The notes: generated by a model not told the origin, from the letters alone. Counted from the first letter of the stretch, positions 42,889-52,775 are shown. The stretch: DNA of 64,000 bases from Pontibacter lucknowensis (GCF_900156415.1 NZ_FTNM01000003.1:372001-436000); one strand, 5' to 3'. A program made the numbers and translations.

Positions 42889-43503
42889 ATGAAACCAGAC
42901 ATGAAAAATATAGCAATCCTAGTCGTTTTTACCTTCCTGCCTGTCCTGGCCTTTAGCCAGGATTTCAGCAAAAGCCTGGCAGAAGCCAAAACCTCTTATA
43001 CTTCAGGTGATCTCAGTAGTTCCCGCTTTGCCATGGAGCAGATGCTTCGCAGCCTTGATGCGGAGATCGGAAAGGAAATCCTAAAGATGCTGCCGGCAAA
43101 AATGGAGGACCGCAATCCAAATGTGAAAGAAGATGACGTGACTGGCGGTGGCGCAGGCCTAGGTATGGGCCTGTTTGTGCATCGCAGCTATGGCCCTGCC
43201 ACCAATCAGGTCACAATAGATATTATCAACAATTCACCACTGATCAACTCGTTGCAAGCTGTTCTGGCTCTGCCATTTATTGGCAACTCCGGTGACGGCA
43301 AACAAAAAGTGGTGAAAGTGCATGGCTATAAAGCAGTGCTGAACAAAGTAGAAGGTATGGAAGGGGCTCCAGCTGGCTATGAATTGCAGATTCCCTTGCA
43401 GAACACGCTGCTGACCTTAAAAGCCGACAATACAAAAGAGGACAATATCCTGAAAATGGCTAACAGCCTACCGCTCGATAAAATTGCACAGATGGCACAT
43501 TAG
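42889..43503 (+). CDS. Secreted hypothetical protein, paralogue 2 of a tandem pair
   Basis: 204 residues. Signal peptide MKNIAILVVFTFLPVLAFSQ (start at 42889 or at the MKN ATG 12 bp later), then the same domain as the upstream gene (SSRFAMEQMLRSLDAEIGKEILKMLP and YELQIPLQNTLLTLK). It lacks the Ser/Asn-rich linker of paralogue 1. Separated by 18 bp, so co-transcribed. Function unknown. Confidence 0.75.
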   Translation: MKPDMKNIAILVVFTFLPVLAFSQDFSKSLAEAKTSYTSGDLSSSRFAMEQMLRSLDAEIGKEILKMLPAKMEDRNPNVKEDDVTGGGAGLGMGLFVHRSYGPATNQVTIDIINNSPLINSLQAVLALPFIGNSGDGKQKVVKVHGYKAVLNKVEGMEGAPAGYELQIPLQNTLLTLKADNTKEDNILKMANSLPLDKIAQMAH

Positions 43504-43506
43504 CCA

Positions 43507-43522
43507 AGGTATAGCTATACCT
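43507..43522. repeat. 16-bp palindrome made of two GGTATA motifs
   Basis: AGGTATAGCTATACCT, a perfect palindrome between the paralogue-2 stop (43503) and the rnz stop (starting 43522). No GC-rich terminator exists here, so this may stand in for one. Confidence 0.7.
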
Positions 43523-44439
43523 CATTCACGTACACAAAAGATGCTTCCCTCAACGGCTAAGTCCGTTTTGGCGAAGACTTCCTTTGCTTCTTCCAGTATA
43601 GGTGTGAGGTCTTTGTAGCGCACTGAAAAATGTCCCAGCAGCAAGTGGCGTACTTGCGCGGCAACGGCCATTTCGGCGGCCTGCCGGGCAGTGCTATGGA
43701 AGGTATAATGGGCCCGCTCCCGCAACTCGTCCGTAAATGTGGCTTCATGGTAAAGCAGGTCGACTCCTCGTAAGTGGGGGAGGAGGTCGGGCTTATACCT
43801 GCTGTCGGCACAGTAGGCGTAGCTGCGGCTGCGCTTGGGCTCCAGCGTAACCACGGAGTTGCGTACCAGCACATTGCCCTGTTCGTCGCGTATGTCCTCG
43901 CCCCACTTCAGGCGCACCAGTTGCGGCGGCGTCAGGAAGCCGGGCAGGTTCTCTTTGATCAGCGGACGCGGCTTTGGCTTTTCGCGGAACAGGAAGCCAC
44001 AGCAGGGTATGCGGTGCTCCATGGGCAGCGTGTGCACCGTGATCTTCTTGTCTTCGTAAATTTTGCGATAAACACTGGTGTCCAGCTCGTGAAATACGAG
44101 TTTGTAGCATAGATTAGTGCCGGAGTATTTGAGCTGCAGACTGAGAATTTCGGAGAGGCCGGGAGGGCCGAAGAGGTGCAGTGGCTGTTGGCGGCCCTGC
44201 AAATGCATGGTGGAGAGGAGGCCTGCAAGACCGAAGTAGTGGTCGCCGTGCAGGTGGCTGATATAGATATTAGAAATGCGCTGATGCTTTATCTTGTAAA
44301 GCATCAGCTGCATTTGGGTTCCTTCTCCGCAATCAATCAGATGAAGCTGATTGTCGATGGTCAGCAATTGGGCGGTATGGTGCCGGTTTGCCGAGGGTGT
44401 GGCCGACGAACTGCCGAGTATTCTGAGTTCGAAATCCAC
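43522..44439 (-). CDS. rnz: Ribonuclease Z (tRNA 3' processing)
   Basis: 305 residues. Endonuclease that trims tRNA 3' ends. The MBL zinc signature is ISHLHGDHYFGLAGLLS, with GSSSATPSANRH near the N-terminus (PxKxRN-like loop region), LPMEHRIPCCGFLF and the C-terminal LLGHFSVRY; the flexible-arm region is of the usual short form. The start is GTG at 44439. It follows the STAS gene by 13 bp, probably in one operon. Confidence 0.94.
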   Translation of the reverse strand: MDFELRILGSSSATPSANRHHTAQLLTIDNQLHLIDCGEGTQMQLMLYKIKHQRISNIYISHLHGDHYFGLAGLLSTMHLQGRQQPLHLFGPPGLSEILSLQLKYSGTNLCYKLVFHELDTSVYRKIYEDKKITVHTLPMEHRIPCCGFLFREKPKPRPLIKENLPGFLTPPQLVRLKWGEDIRDEQGNVLVRNSVVTLEPKRSRSYAYCADSRYKPDLLPHLRGVDLLYHEATFTDELRERAHYTFHSTARQAAEMAVAAQVRHLLLGHFSVRYKDLTPILEEAKEVFAKTDLAVEGSIFCVRE

Positions 44440-44452
44440 AAAGTTGGTTTAA

Positions 44453-44830
44453 CTAGTCTTCCTTGTTGGTCAGGTCCTGCTCGATCTCGTGCAGAAACAC
44501 GCGGTCGATGGCCTCTTCCACCGTCGGAAGGATGTTTAGCACAGACTCCAGTTTAGAGATCGTGATCAGCTTCATCACGTGGTCCTGCAGGCTGGTCAGA
44601 ATCAGCAAGCCGTTAGAGGAGTTGCAAAGTCTGTTCGCGATCAGGATAGAGCTCAGTCCTGAAGAGTCGGTATATTTTACGTTATTGAGGTCAAGAATCA
44701 GGTTGGTGATCCCTTCAGCATTCAATTTCACGAACTCAGATTTTAAATCCGGAGCGATTGAAGTATCCAGTTTCTTCTCGTCTATCGTGATAATCGTGTA
44801 GTTTTCTTTCTTATCAATCGTGTACTTCAT
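44453..44830 (-). CDS. STAS-domain protein (anti-sigma factor antagonist type)
   Basis: 125 residues. MKYTIDKKENYTIITIDEKKLDTS at the start and LILDLNNVKYTDSSGLSSILI, with the DSSG serine that is phosphorylated in SpoIIAA/RsbV. The extra C-terminal tail (LHEIEQDLTNKED) is acidic. No cognate RsbW-type kinase gene is in the window. The ATG at 44830 is preferred over a frame start at 44875. Confidence 0.88.
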   Translation of the reverse strand: MKYTIDKKENYTIITIDEKKLDTSIAPDLKSEFVKLNAEGITNLILDLNNVKYTDSSGLSSILIANRLCNSSNGLLILTSLQDHVMKLITISKLESVLNILPTVEEAIDRVFLHEIEQDLTNKED

Positions 44831-44885
44831 AGATCTACCAGTAAAGGATTTAAACGCGAATGTACCAAAATCCACGTTAATAATT

Positions 44886-45833
44886 CTAATTTTTCTCGTT
44901 AAAAATGTTTTCTACTATGTGATTCTCAATGCGTGAGAGCACATTATCGTAACTTTCTTTGTGAAAAGGCTGTCCCGTAAATACCTCGTACAACTCGATG
45001 TAGCGGTCCGAAATACTGTTCACCACTTCATCGGTCATTTCAGGTATAGCCTGTTCTTCCTTTCCCTGAAAACCGTTCTCGATCAGCCACTGTCGCACAA
45101 ACTCCTTCGAAAGTTGCTTCTGCGTTTCACCGTTCTGCTGACGCTGCTGATACCCTTCCAGATAAAAGTAGCGCGAAGAGTCCGGCGTGTGGATCTCATC
45201 GATCAGGTACACCTCGCCGTTGTAGCTGCCGAACTCGTACTTGGTGTCTACCAGTATCAGTCCGCGCTTGGCGGCAAGCTCTGTACCCCTTGCAAAGAGT
45301 GCCTGGGTATAAGCTTCTAATTTAATATATTCTTGCTCAGATACAATGCCTTTTGCCAGAATTTCTTCACGCGAGATGTCCTCGTCGTGCCCTTCGTCGG
45401 CTTTGGTGGTCGGGGTGATGATCGGCTCCGGCAGTTTGTCGTTTTCACGAAGTCCTTCCGGAAGCGCTACGCCGCACACACTGCGTTTGCCAGCCTTGTA
45501 CTCGCGCCAGGCATGCCCCGCCAGATACCCCCTGATCACCATCTCTACTTTGTATGGCTCGCAACGATACCCGATGGTTACGTTCGGGTCTGGAGTCGAT
45601 AGCACCCAGTTGGGCACAAGGTCTGCAGTAGCTTTAAGGTTTATGCTTGCTATTTGGTTCAATACCTGTCCTTTATAGGGAATAGCCCGCGGCAACACCA
45701 CGTCAAATGCCGAAATGCGGTCAGTGGCTACGACTGCCAGACGGTCCTCGAAATAATAAACATCGCGCACCTTACCTCTATAAAAACCGGTTTGCCCGGC
45801 GAAGGAGAAGTTGGTTTCTTTTATGGCCTCCAT
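44886..45833 (-). CDS. purC: Phosphoribosylaminoimidazole-succinocarboxamide synthase
   Basis: SAICAR synthetase of purine synthesis, 315 residues, the longer (yeast-like) form. Motifs: [43 protein letters not shown], and LVDTKYEFG...[13 protein letters not shown] use the ATG at 45833; an in-frame TTG at 45860 falls inside the promoter element at 45858-45865. Confidence 0.95.
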   Translation of the reverse strand: MEAIKETNFSFAGQTGFYRGKVRDVYYFEDRLAVVATDRISAFDVVLPRAIPYKGQVLNQIASINLKATADLVPNWVLSTPDPNVTIGYRCEPYKVEMVIRGYLAGHAWREYKAGKRSVCGVALPEGLRENDKLPEPIITPTTKADEGHDEDISREEILAKGIVSEQEYIKLEAYTQALFARGTELAAKRGLILVDTKYEFGSYNGEVYLIDEIHTPDSSRYFYLEGYQQRQQNGETQKQLSKEFVRQWLIENGFQGKEEQAIPEMTDEVVNSISDRYIELYEVFTGQPFHKESYDNVLSRIENHIVENIFNEKN

Positions 45834-45857
45834 TAGGTCTGTTGGGTTAGAGAAAGG

Positions 45858-45865
45858 CAAAGTTA
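45858..45865 (-). promoter_or_regulatory. Bacteroidota -7 promoter element for purC
   Basis: TAACTTTG on the minus strand matches TAnnTTTG and predicts a leader of about 18 nt to the ATG at 45833; it supports that start over the TTG at 45860. Confidence 0.45.
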
Positions 45866-46008
45866 AAATTTTTTGTCGGTGCGAGTTATAAGGTATAGGT
45901 ATAAATGTGAAATGCCTTCGCAGAAAGGATAATCATCTGAGTTTGGACATTGCTGTATACTCTTAAGTATAGCTATAGTTTTATATTATGAAATCTATTG
46001 TTTGTACA

Positions 46009-47493
46009 TTATCGAGAATGTTGCGGAGGAGGTGAGATTTTGCTTGCCACCGGCTCGCGGTAATGAATAATGTTGTGCGCCATTCCCTTGAAAATTACAA
46101 AATGAAATGGCAGCATCGCATACCAGTATAACCTGCCTGCCAAGCCATCCGGACGAAAAGCGGCCAATTGCTCAAGGTAGTTGCCATCCTTCTCACGATA
46201 GATCCGGAACTGCAGCCAAGCCTCGCCGGGCAGTTTCATTTCAGCGTATAGGAGAAGCCGCTTTGCCTGGCGATCGACCGCTAACACACGCCAAAAATCG
46301 ATAGAATCACCTGCCTGCACGTCTGAGGGGTGCCTCCTGCCGCGCTGCAAACCAACGCCGCCCACCATTTTATCGAGCAGGCCACGTATCTCCCACAAAA
46401 AGTCAGTCTTGTACCAGCCACGCTCACCGCCGATGCGCAGGATGTTGTCCATCACTTCCTCCGGCGCTCTGTCGAAACGCATGCGCCGTCGGTCGGTGAG
46501 TACGCCGTGTTCTGGTATTTGTACAAAATCCATGAAGTTAAGGCTCATGGTGCCACTCACCAGCGCATCCTTCCAACTGGAGACCACCATGTTTTGCTCC
46601 ATCTTGGTAAAAGCCAGATTCAGAGCACTCTCGTAACTAAGGCACTTGTGCGGGATCAGCTGTTGTATGCTGCTGTCTTTCACCACGGCATCGTTGCGCA
46701 GGCTCTCCACCAGACTGCGGGCCAATGCGTAGTTTGTGCTCGTGACAAAGTATAGCCAGTAGGAGGAGAGCTTGGGCGTGAGCACCGGCAAGGTATAGAT
46801 GCGCCGCTTCAGGTTTCGTACTTTGGCCAGTTGCAGCAGCATTTGCTTGTAAGTAAGCACATCGGGCCCGCCAATCTCAAAGCGTTCGCCATAGCAGTCC
46901 TCACGGCCCAGCACGGCAGTCAGGTAAAAGATGACGTCGCGTATGGCGATGGGCTGGCAGCGGGAGTTGAGCCAACGCGGTGTCACCATCACAGGCAGTT
47001 TTTCCACCAAGTCGCGGATGATCTCGAAAGAAGCGCTGCCCGAGCCGATGATGATCGCAGCCCGCAATACTGTGAGAGAAGCTTTGCCCTGCGCAAGCAC
47101 ATCCTCCACCTGCCGGCGAGAAGATAGGTGGCGCGACAAATGTTCGTCGTTGGCAATGCCACTGAGGTAAATCAGTTGTCGGGCGCTTGTTGTATTGAGG
47201 TAGCTGACGAAGTTGGCGGCAGATGTTTTTTCGGCCTCCTCAAAGTCAGCCGATCCGGAGCCCATGGAATGCACGAGGTAATAGGCGGCTTCTATGTCAC
47301 GGGGCAGGTTTTGTAAACTTTCCGGTTTGAGTAAATCTCCCTGAACTACTTGCACCTTACCTTTCAAACTATCTGCCACCTCAAAGCGGCGCTGGTCACG
47401 CACAAGGCAGACCACCTCGTGCTGCGCTTCAATCAGTACGGGTAGAAGTCGTTTGCCAATGTAGCCGTTTGCGCCGGTCAGGAGTATTTTCAT
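46009..47493 (-). CDS. NAD(P)-binding SDR with C-terminal DUF2867-like domain
   Basis: 494 residues. N-terminal extended SDR with TGANGYIGKRLLPVL, YYLVHSMGSG and RQLIYLSGI (about 1-290); the C-terminal ~180 residues (RRMRFDRAPEEVMDNILRIGGERGWYKTDFLWEIRG...GDSIDFWRVLAVD) match the DUF2867 domain. Such fusions are common and may act on lipids or quinones (uncertain). It is divergent from the met operon. Confidence 0.88.
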   Translation of the reverse strand: MKILLTGANGYIGKRLLPVLIEAQHEVVCLVRDQRRFEVADSLKGKVQVVQGDLLKPESLQNLPRDIEAAYYLVHSMGSGSADFEEAEKTSAANFVSYLNTTSARQLIYLSGIANDEHLSRHLSSRRQVEDVLAQGKASLTVLRAAIIIGSGSASFEIIRDLVEKLPVMVTPRWLNSRCQPIAIRDVIFYLTAVLGREDCYGERFEIGGPDVLTYKQMLLQLAKVRNLKRRIYTLPVLTPKLSSYWLYFVTSTNYALARSLVESLRNDAVVKDSSIQQLIPHKCLSYESALNLAFTKMEQNMVVSSWKDALVSGTMSLNFMDFVQIPEHGVLTDRRRMRFDRAPEEVMDNILRIGGERGWYKTDFLWEIRGLLDKMVGGVGLQRGRRHPSDVQAGDSIDFWRVLAVDRQAKRLLLYAEMKLPGEAWLQFRIYREKDGNYLEQLAAFRPDGLAGRLYWYAMLPFHFVIFKGMAHNIIHYREPVASKISPPPQHSR

Positions 47494-47512
47494 GCGGGTT
47501 ATCCAGACAGTT

Positions 47513-47533
47513 TATACCTGCACAACAGGTATA
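47513..47533. repeat. Inverted pair of the dispersed motif
   Basis: TATACCTG-CACAA-CAGGTATA, a perfect 8-bp inverted repeat with a 5-bp centre, lies 20 bp upstream of the SDR start codon. Confidence 0.7.
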
Positions 47534-47684
47534 GCCGGTGAATGTTATGTATGAGCAATTATACTTATTCAAAGATTCTAAACCAACAGGTATAAAGGTT
47601 AGCTATTATAAAGTATGTAAAGCATTGGAGAGCAGGTTTATAAAATTGATTTTTCGACGAACTTTAAATTATTTAAAATTTTAA

Positions 47685-47716
47685 TTTGGATTATTTGAAA
47701 TGCTGCTCTAGCTTTG
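47685..47716 (+). promoter_or_regulatory. Bacteroidota promoter of the met operon
   Basis: TTTG (47685-47688), 20-bp spacer, TAGCTTTG (47709-47716): the best match to the TTTG-N19-21-TAnnTTTG consensus in the window. The predicted start, near 47722, is about 23 nt before the SAM-I aptamer. Confidence 0.75.
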
Positions 47717-47744
47717 CATCATCAAGTCTGATATCCCTTGTGGG

Positions 47745-47856
47745 TATCGATTTATAAAGAAGCGTGGAGAGACAGGCTCTATGAAACGCTAGCAACCAGC
47801 CGCAGTGCAAGGTGCTAATTCCTGATTCCGGAAGTCCGGATGTATATAAATTGATA
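47745..47856 (+). ncRNA. SAM-I (S-box) riboswitch
   Basis: The conserved core GGAGAGACAGGCUCUAUGAA, then ACGCUAGCAACC and GGUGCUAAUUCCUG, is diagnostic for the SAM-I aptamer. The closing helix P1 is formed by TATCGATTTATA (47745-47756) and TATAAATTGATA (47845-47856), 12 bp with one G-U. Downstream genes metY, metX and hom fit SAM control. I see no GC-rich terminator or anti-terminator in the 290 bp to metY, so control may be at translation or by Rho. The 3' strand of P1 ends 5 nt before the leader ATG at 47862. Confidence 0.93.
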
Positions 47857-47861
47857 ACGTT

Positions 47862-47996
47862 ATGGAAAAGGGAACAACATCAACACCGCTTTTTTTACGA
47901 TCAACCCCGGCAGCTCAAAGCCTGGTTCTTTCGCATGCCTCAACTTTTGCTACCACCTGTTGTAGCCGAATGTGCATGTGCTGCTGCTGTTGCTAG
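47862..47996 (+). CDS. Cys/Met-rich leader peptide (44 codons) between SAM riboswitch and metY
   Basis: An ORF from ATG 47862 to TAG 47994-47996. It begins MEKGTTSTPLFLRSTPAAQS and ends CCSRMCMCCCCC: eight Cys and two Met in the last 12 residues, with five consecutive Cys codons (TGC TGC TGC TGT TGC) directly before the stop. Cys is usually about 1% of residues. This is the design of a ribosome-stalling attenuation leader that reads Cys (and Met) tRNA charging. Its start sits just after riboswitch helix P1, so SAM binding could also block its translation. No homologue or experiment is known to me; expression is an inference from sequence and position. Confidence 0.7.
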   Translation: MEKGTTSTPLFLRSTPAAQSLVLSHASTFATTCCSRMCMCCCCC

Positions 47997-48004
47997 CAGT
48001 GCAT
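47976..48004 (+). promoter_or_regulatory. Hairpin made by the leader's Cys codons (putative attenuator arm)
   Basis: AUGUGCUGCU (47976-47985) can pair with AGCAGUGCAU (47995-48004): 10 bp including two G-U pairs, loop of 9 nt. A ribosome held on the Cys codons or at the stop would cover the 5' arm and the loop, and free the 3' arm. Further small hairpins follow (TACAGG/CCTGTA at 48041-48057; CTTGT/ACAAG at 48088-48103). Which of them governs metY is unknown. Confidence 0.5.
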
Positions 48005-48039
48005 TAATCCTCTTTATATCTGCTGCATTTACCGCTTAG

Positions 48040-49481
<1,442 letters not shown>

Positions 49482-49482
<1 letters not shown>

Positions 49483-50540
49483 TGCCTGAACAACTAGTAT
49501 TTCATTACCAGAAACAATTCCAACTGGAGTCGGGGGCCTCGCTTCCCGGCTTCCAGTTGGCCTATACAACCTATGGACAACTCAACCAAGACCAAAGCAA
49601 TGTGGTGTGGGTATGCCACGCCCTCACGGGCAGCTCGGACTTCACCGACTGGTGGACCGAATTATTTGGCGAGGGAAAACTATACGAGCCGGCGGACTGG
49701 TTTGTGGTTTGTGCGAACACCTTGGGTGGCTGCTATGGATCCACGGGACCACTTGCAGTTAATCCGGAAACGCTGCAGCCCTACTACCACAGCTTTCCGC
49801 AACTGACCAACCGCGACATTGTGCGTGCCTTCGATCTGCTGCGGCAGGACCTGGGTATAGCCAGGGTGCATACCCTGCTCGGCGGTTCGCTGGGTGGGCA
49901 GCAGGCGCTGGAGTGGGCTATCTTGCAGCCGGAGGTATGTGGTCATCTGATCCAGGTGGCCTCCAATGCGCGGCACTCGGCCTGGGGCATCGCCTTTAAC
50001 GAAAGCCAGCGCATGGCTATCCGTCAGGACCCAACCTGGCAGACCAGCACAAGCGAGTCAGGTATAGCGGGTCTTAAAACGGCCCGCGCCATCGCCATGC
50101 TTTCCTACAGGCACTATACCTGCTACGAAGCGAGCCAGCAGGAGCCGGGCAACAGCATCACCGATGATTTCCGGGCTGCCTCCTACCAGGTATACCAGGG
50201 AGAGAAACTGGCACAACGCTTCAATGCCTACACCTACTGGTTGCTCTCCAAAGCCATGGACTCCCATAACATTGGTCGGGACAGGGGAGGTGTTGAGAAA
50301 GCCCTGGAGCGGCTTCGGGCTAAGACCCTATTTGTCGGCGTAGACACTGATCTGCTTTTCCCGATAGAGGAGCAGCAGCAGCTCCACCGGCTGGTGCCGG
50401 GTTCTCGTTTCTCCCAACTCCGCTCCGGTTACGGCCATGATGGCTTTTTGGTGGAAACGGCACAGTTGACAAAAGCCATACAGGATTTTTACCAAGCAGA
50501 AAAAGTAAAGCACATACACTATGAAAATACAGAAGTTTAA
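49482..50540 (+). CDS. metX: Homoserine O-acetyltransferase
   Basis: Alpha/beta-hydrolase-fold enzyme that acetylates homoserine, supplying MetY's substrate. 352 residues. VCHALTGSSDFTDWW (oxyanion region), CANTLGGCYGSTGP, nucleophile Ser in LLGGSLGGQQALEWA, the late catalytic Asp expected near VGVDTDLLFP and the His in GYGHDGFLVE. It overlaps metY by 1 bp and hom by 20 bp, showing tight coupling. Confidence 0.95.
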
Positions 50541-51774
50541 AAAGCGTATCGGCCTGATCGGTTTTGGTTGCGTAGGGCAGGGGCTCTACGATGTGGTGGA
50601 GGCCAACCGGCACCTTGGCTGGGAGATCGGGAGTATCTGCGTGAAAGATAAAGACAAGCCGCGCACCTTACCCGCCTCTGCCTTTACCTACAATGTGCAG
50701 GAGGTGCTGCAAGATACCAGTCTCGACATCATTGCCGAACTCATCAGCGATCCAGAGGAGGCGCTCGGTATACTCCGGCAGGCGCTGCAGCAGGGGAGGA
50801 CGGTGGTATCGGCCAATAAAAAAGTAATTGCCGAGAATCTGCCCGAGCTGATTCGGCTGCAGCAGAAATATGGCGGTGTACTGTTGTACGAAGCCTCCGT
50901 TTGCGGCAGTATACCTGTGCTGCGCACGCTTGAAGCCTACTATGGCTCAGAGCCATTGCTAGAGGTGCGAGGTATACTCAACGGGTCATCCAATTATATA
51001 CTGAGTAAACTGCACGCTGAGCGGGGAAGCTACCAATTGGCTTTGGAGCAGGCGCAGGCCTTAGGATTTGCCGAGGCGGATCCTTCCCTGGATGTAGAGG
51101 GGGTGGATGCGCTGCATAAGCTCTGCATCCTGGCAACGCATGCCTATGGGGTACTGGTGCATCCGGAGGAGGTGCTGCATTTTGGTATTCAGCACATAAA
51201 CACTGAAGTCGTTGAGCTGGCTGATGCCTTGGGTTGTCGTATCAAGTTGATTGGGTCTTTAAAAGCTACTGCTACGGGGCAGGTTGCGCTTCAGGTCCTA
51301 CCTACGCTTATACCTGCAACGGATGCTCTGTATGGTGTGGAAGCAGAATTCAATGGTCTTGAAATAGAAGCTCAGTTCGCAGGCAAGCAATTTCTACTCG
51401 GGAAAGGGGCTGGAAGTCACCCGACGGGCTCGGCTGTGTGGGCTGATATTACTTCGGCAGTACGGGGATATCGCTATACCTATCCAAAGCTTTGCACCAG
51501 CCAGGCAACAAAGGCCTCCGGAGAGGAGCAGATCACAGTCCTGCTCCAGGGGCAGGGGAGGCCTATAACAACGTTCATAGAATTGCTTCAGTCGACCTTG
51601 CACTTTCAGTCGCCGGATAAAAATCAGGTTGTCCTTTCGGTGACGCCGCAGCAACTTAAGCTAAACCAGACCTCCTTGAAGTTGCAAGGTGTATTTGTGG
51701 CGGTTGTCCCGGCAAGTGTAGCACTTGATAAAATACCAGACCTACTTGCCCGATCTGAGGCGATTCCTGCATAA
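50521..51774 (+). CDS. hom: Homoserine dehydrogenase
   Basis: Reduces aspartate semialdehyde to homoserine, the common precursor of Met and Thr. 417 residues: NAD(P)-binding GLIGFGCVGQGLYDVVEAN, VSANKKVIAENLPEL, YEASVCGSIPVLRTLEAYYG, ILNGSSNYILSKL and AEADPSLDVEGVDALHKL. The remaining ~150 residues may be an ACT-like regulatory region, weakly conserved. Its place inside the SAM-controlled operon ties homoserine production here to Met demand. Confidence 0.93.
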   Translation: MKIQKFKKRIGLIGFGCVGQGLYDVVEANRHLGWEIGSICVKDKDKPRTLPASAFTYNVQEVLQDTSLDIIAELISDPEEALGILRQALQQGRTVVSANKKVIAENLPELIRLQQKYGGVLLYEASVCGSIPVLRTLEAYYGSEPLLEVRGILNGSSNYILSKLHAERGSYQLALEQAQALGFAEADPSLDVEGVDALHKLCILATHAYGVLVHPEEVLHFGIQHINTEVVELADALGCRIKLIGSLKATATGQVALQVLPTLIPATDALYGVEAEFNGLEIEAQFAGKQFLLGKGAGSHPTGSAVWADITSAVRGYRYTYPKLCTSQATKASGEEQITVLLQGQGRPITTFIELLQSTLHFQSPDKNQVVLSVTPQQLKLNQTSLKLQGVFVAVVPASVALDKIPDLLARSEAIPA

Positions 51775-52050
51775 TATGTACAGGTATAGCTTCAGATCCC
51801 AGGTGTGATTAAGTGTTGAAAGTGGAAATTGTTTCGGGGATGGATTATAAGAAAAATTCAATTAAATAATTTTAATAATAGCAATTTTGAATTGCACATT
51901 AATTGTATAAGTATATTGTGATAAATTGGGTTATGGCCTTAATAATAACTTTTCAAAATATTTATGCAAATAACGCTATCATTTTCATCTGTTTATGGTT
52001 TTACTATCGTACAATGAATATTTATGGACGATACATAATACCCGACGGCA

Positions 52051-52740
52051 ATGAAAACCTATATACCTTGGATAAGCACTCTACTTCTGATAATTATATT
52101 TTCATCCTGTAGAAACGACAATGTTTCACCGATTCGGAATGTCCGATTTGACCCCGGTTTGCTAAATCCGCTGCAAGCTGGCGGTGGTATGCCCTGTATC
52201 GCACATACCTATTATTATAATGATGCAGAGAAGTCGCTGGGAACTGTATACAGTGGCATGATACTCCTGTCATTTAGCCAGGAACTTACCCAAGAAGCGG
52301 CTACAGCTGCAGCAGGGCAGTATGCTTTTATTGAAGAGATGGGGCAGCCGATCCATACAAACTCTGCTCGTTTATACCCTGTCAAGTTAGCGGCAGGACT
52401 TAGCTGCCAGCAGGTAGAAGGAGCGATATCCGAGGTTTCAAAAGATCCGGCAGTAGCATACGCAGCTCCCTATTTCGAGTCTGCCGGAGGTAAGCTATTG
52501 GGTGTATCGAATGAATTTATTGTAAGTGTGGAAAGTGGCCGACAGCCAGCTGAGCAGGTGATCAAACGCCTGACTGCAGCGACCCGCACTGAAGTAGTAA
52601 CTGAGCTGAGCGCTAATACTTTTATATTGCGAGCTGATAAAAATTCACGGGGCAATGCGCTCGAGATGGCTAACTTCTTCCATAAGCAGCCGCTCATAAA
52701 ACATGCTGAACCAGACTTTGTGGTTTCAGTCAGCATGTAA
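52051..52740 (+). CDS. Lipoprotein with subtilase-propeptide-like C-terminal domain, no protease
   Basis: 229 residues. A lipobox (TLLLIIIFSSC) marks it as a lipoprotein. The C-terminal ~75 residues (NEFIVSVESGRQ, VIKRLTAATRTEVV, TFILRADKN, FHKQPLIKHAEPDFV) resemble the N-terminal prodomain of fervidolysin-like S8 proteases, which usually ends in AEPDF just before the catalytic domain. Here the protein ends six residues later. The preceding part (LSCQQVEGAISEVSKDPAVAYAAPYF) may be a second, weaker copy of the same domain. It could inhibit or chaperone a subtilase encoded elsewhere (inference). Preceded by an AT-rich 276-bp region with hairpin GCAATT-TTG-AATTGC (51881-51895). Confidence 0.7.
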   Translation: MKTYIPWISTLLLIIIFSSCRNDNVSPIRNVRFDPGLLNPLQAGGGMPCIAHTYYYNDAEKSLGTVYSGMILLSFSQELTQEAATAAAGQYAFIEEMGQPIHTNSARLYPVKLAAGLSCQQVEGAISEVSKDPAVAYAAPYFESAGGKLLGVSNEFIVSVESGRQPAEQVIKRLTAATRTEVVTELSANTFILRADKNSRGNALEMANFFHKQPLIKHAEPDFVVSVSM

Positions 52741-52775
52741 AGTTTTTGATTGTGATGGTTTTGGGTTAAGAGTGA

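Noticed and set aside
47812..48039. 75-residue frame overlapping the met leader
   Set aside because: It begins inside the SAM aptamer without an ATG and runs in a different frame from the Cys-rich ORF; composition is not protein-like.
51903..52112. 69-residue frame upstream of the propeptide-like lipoprotein
   Set aside because: Very AT-rich, no good start, and it overlaps the lipoprotein start.
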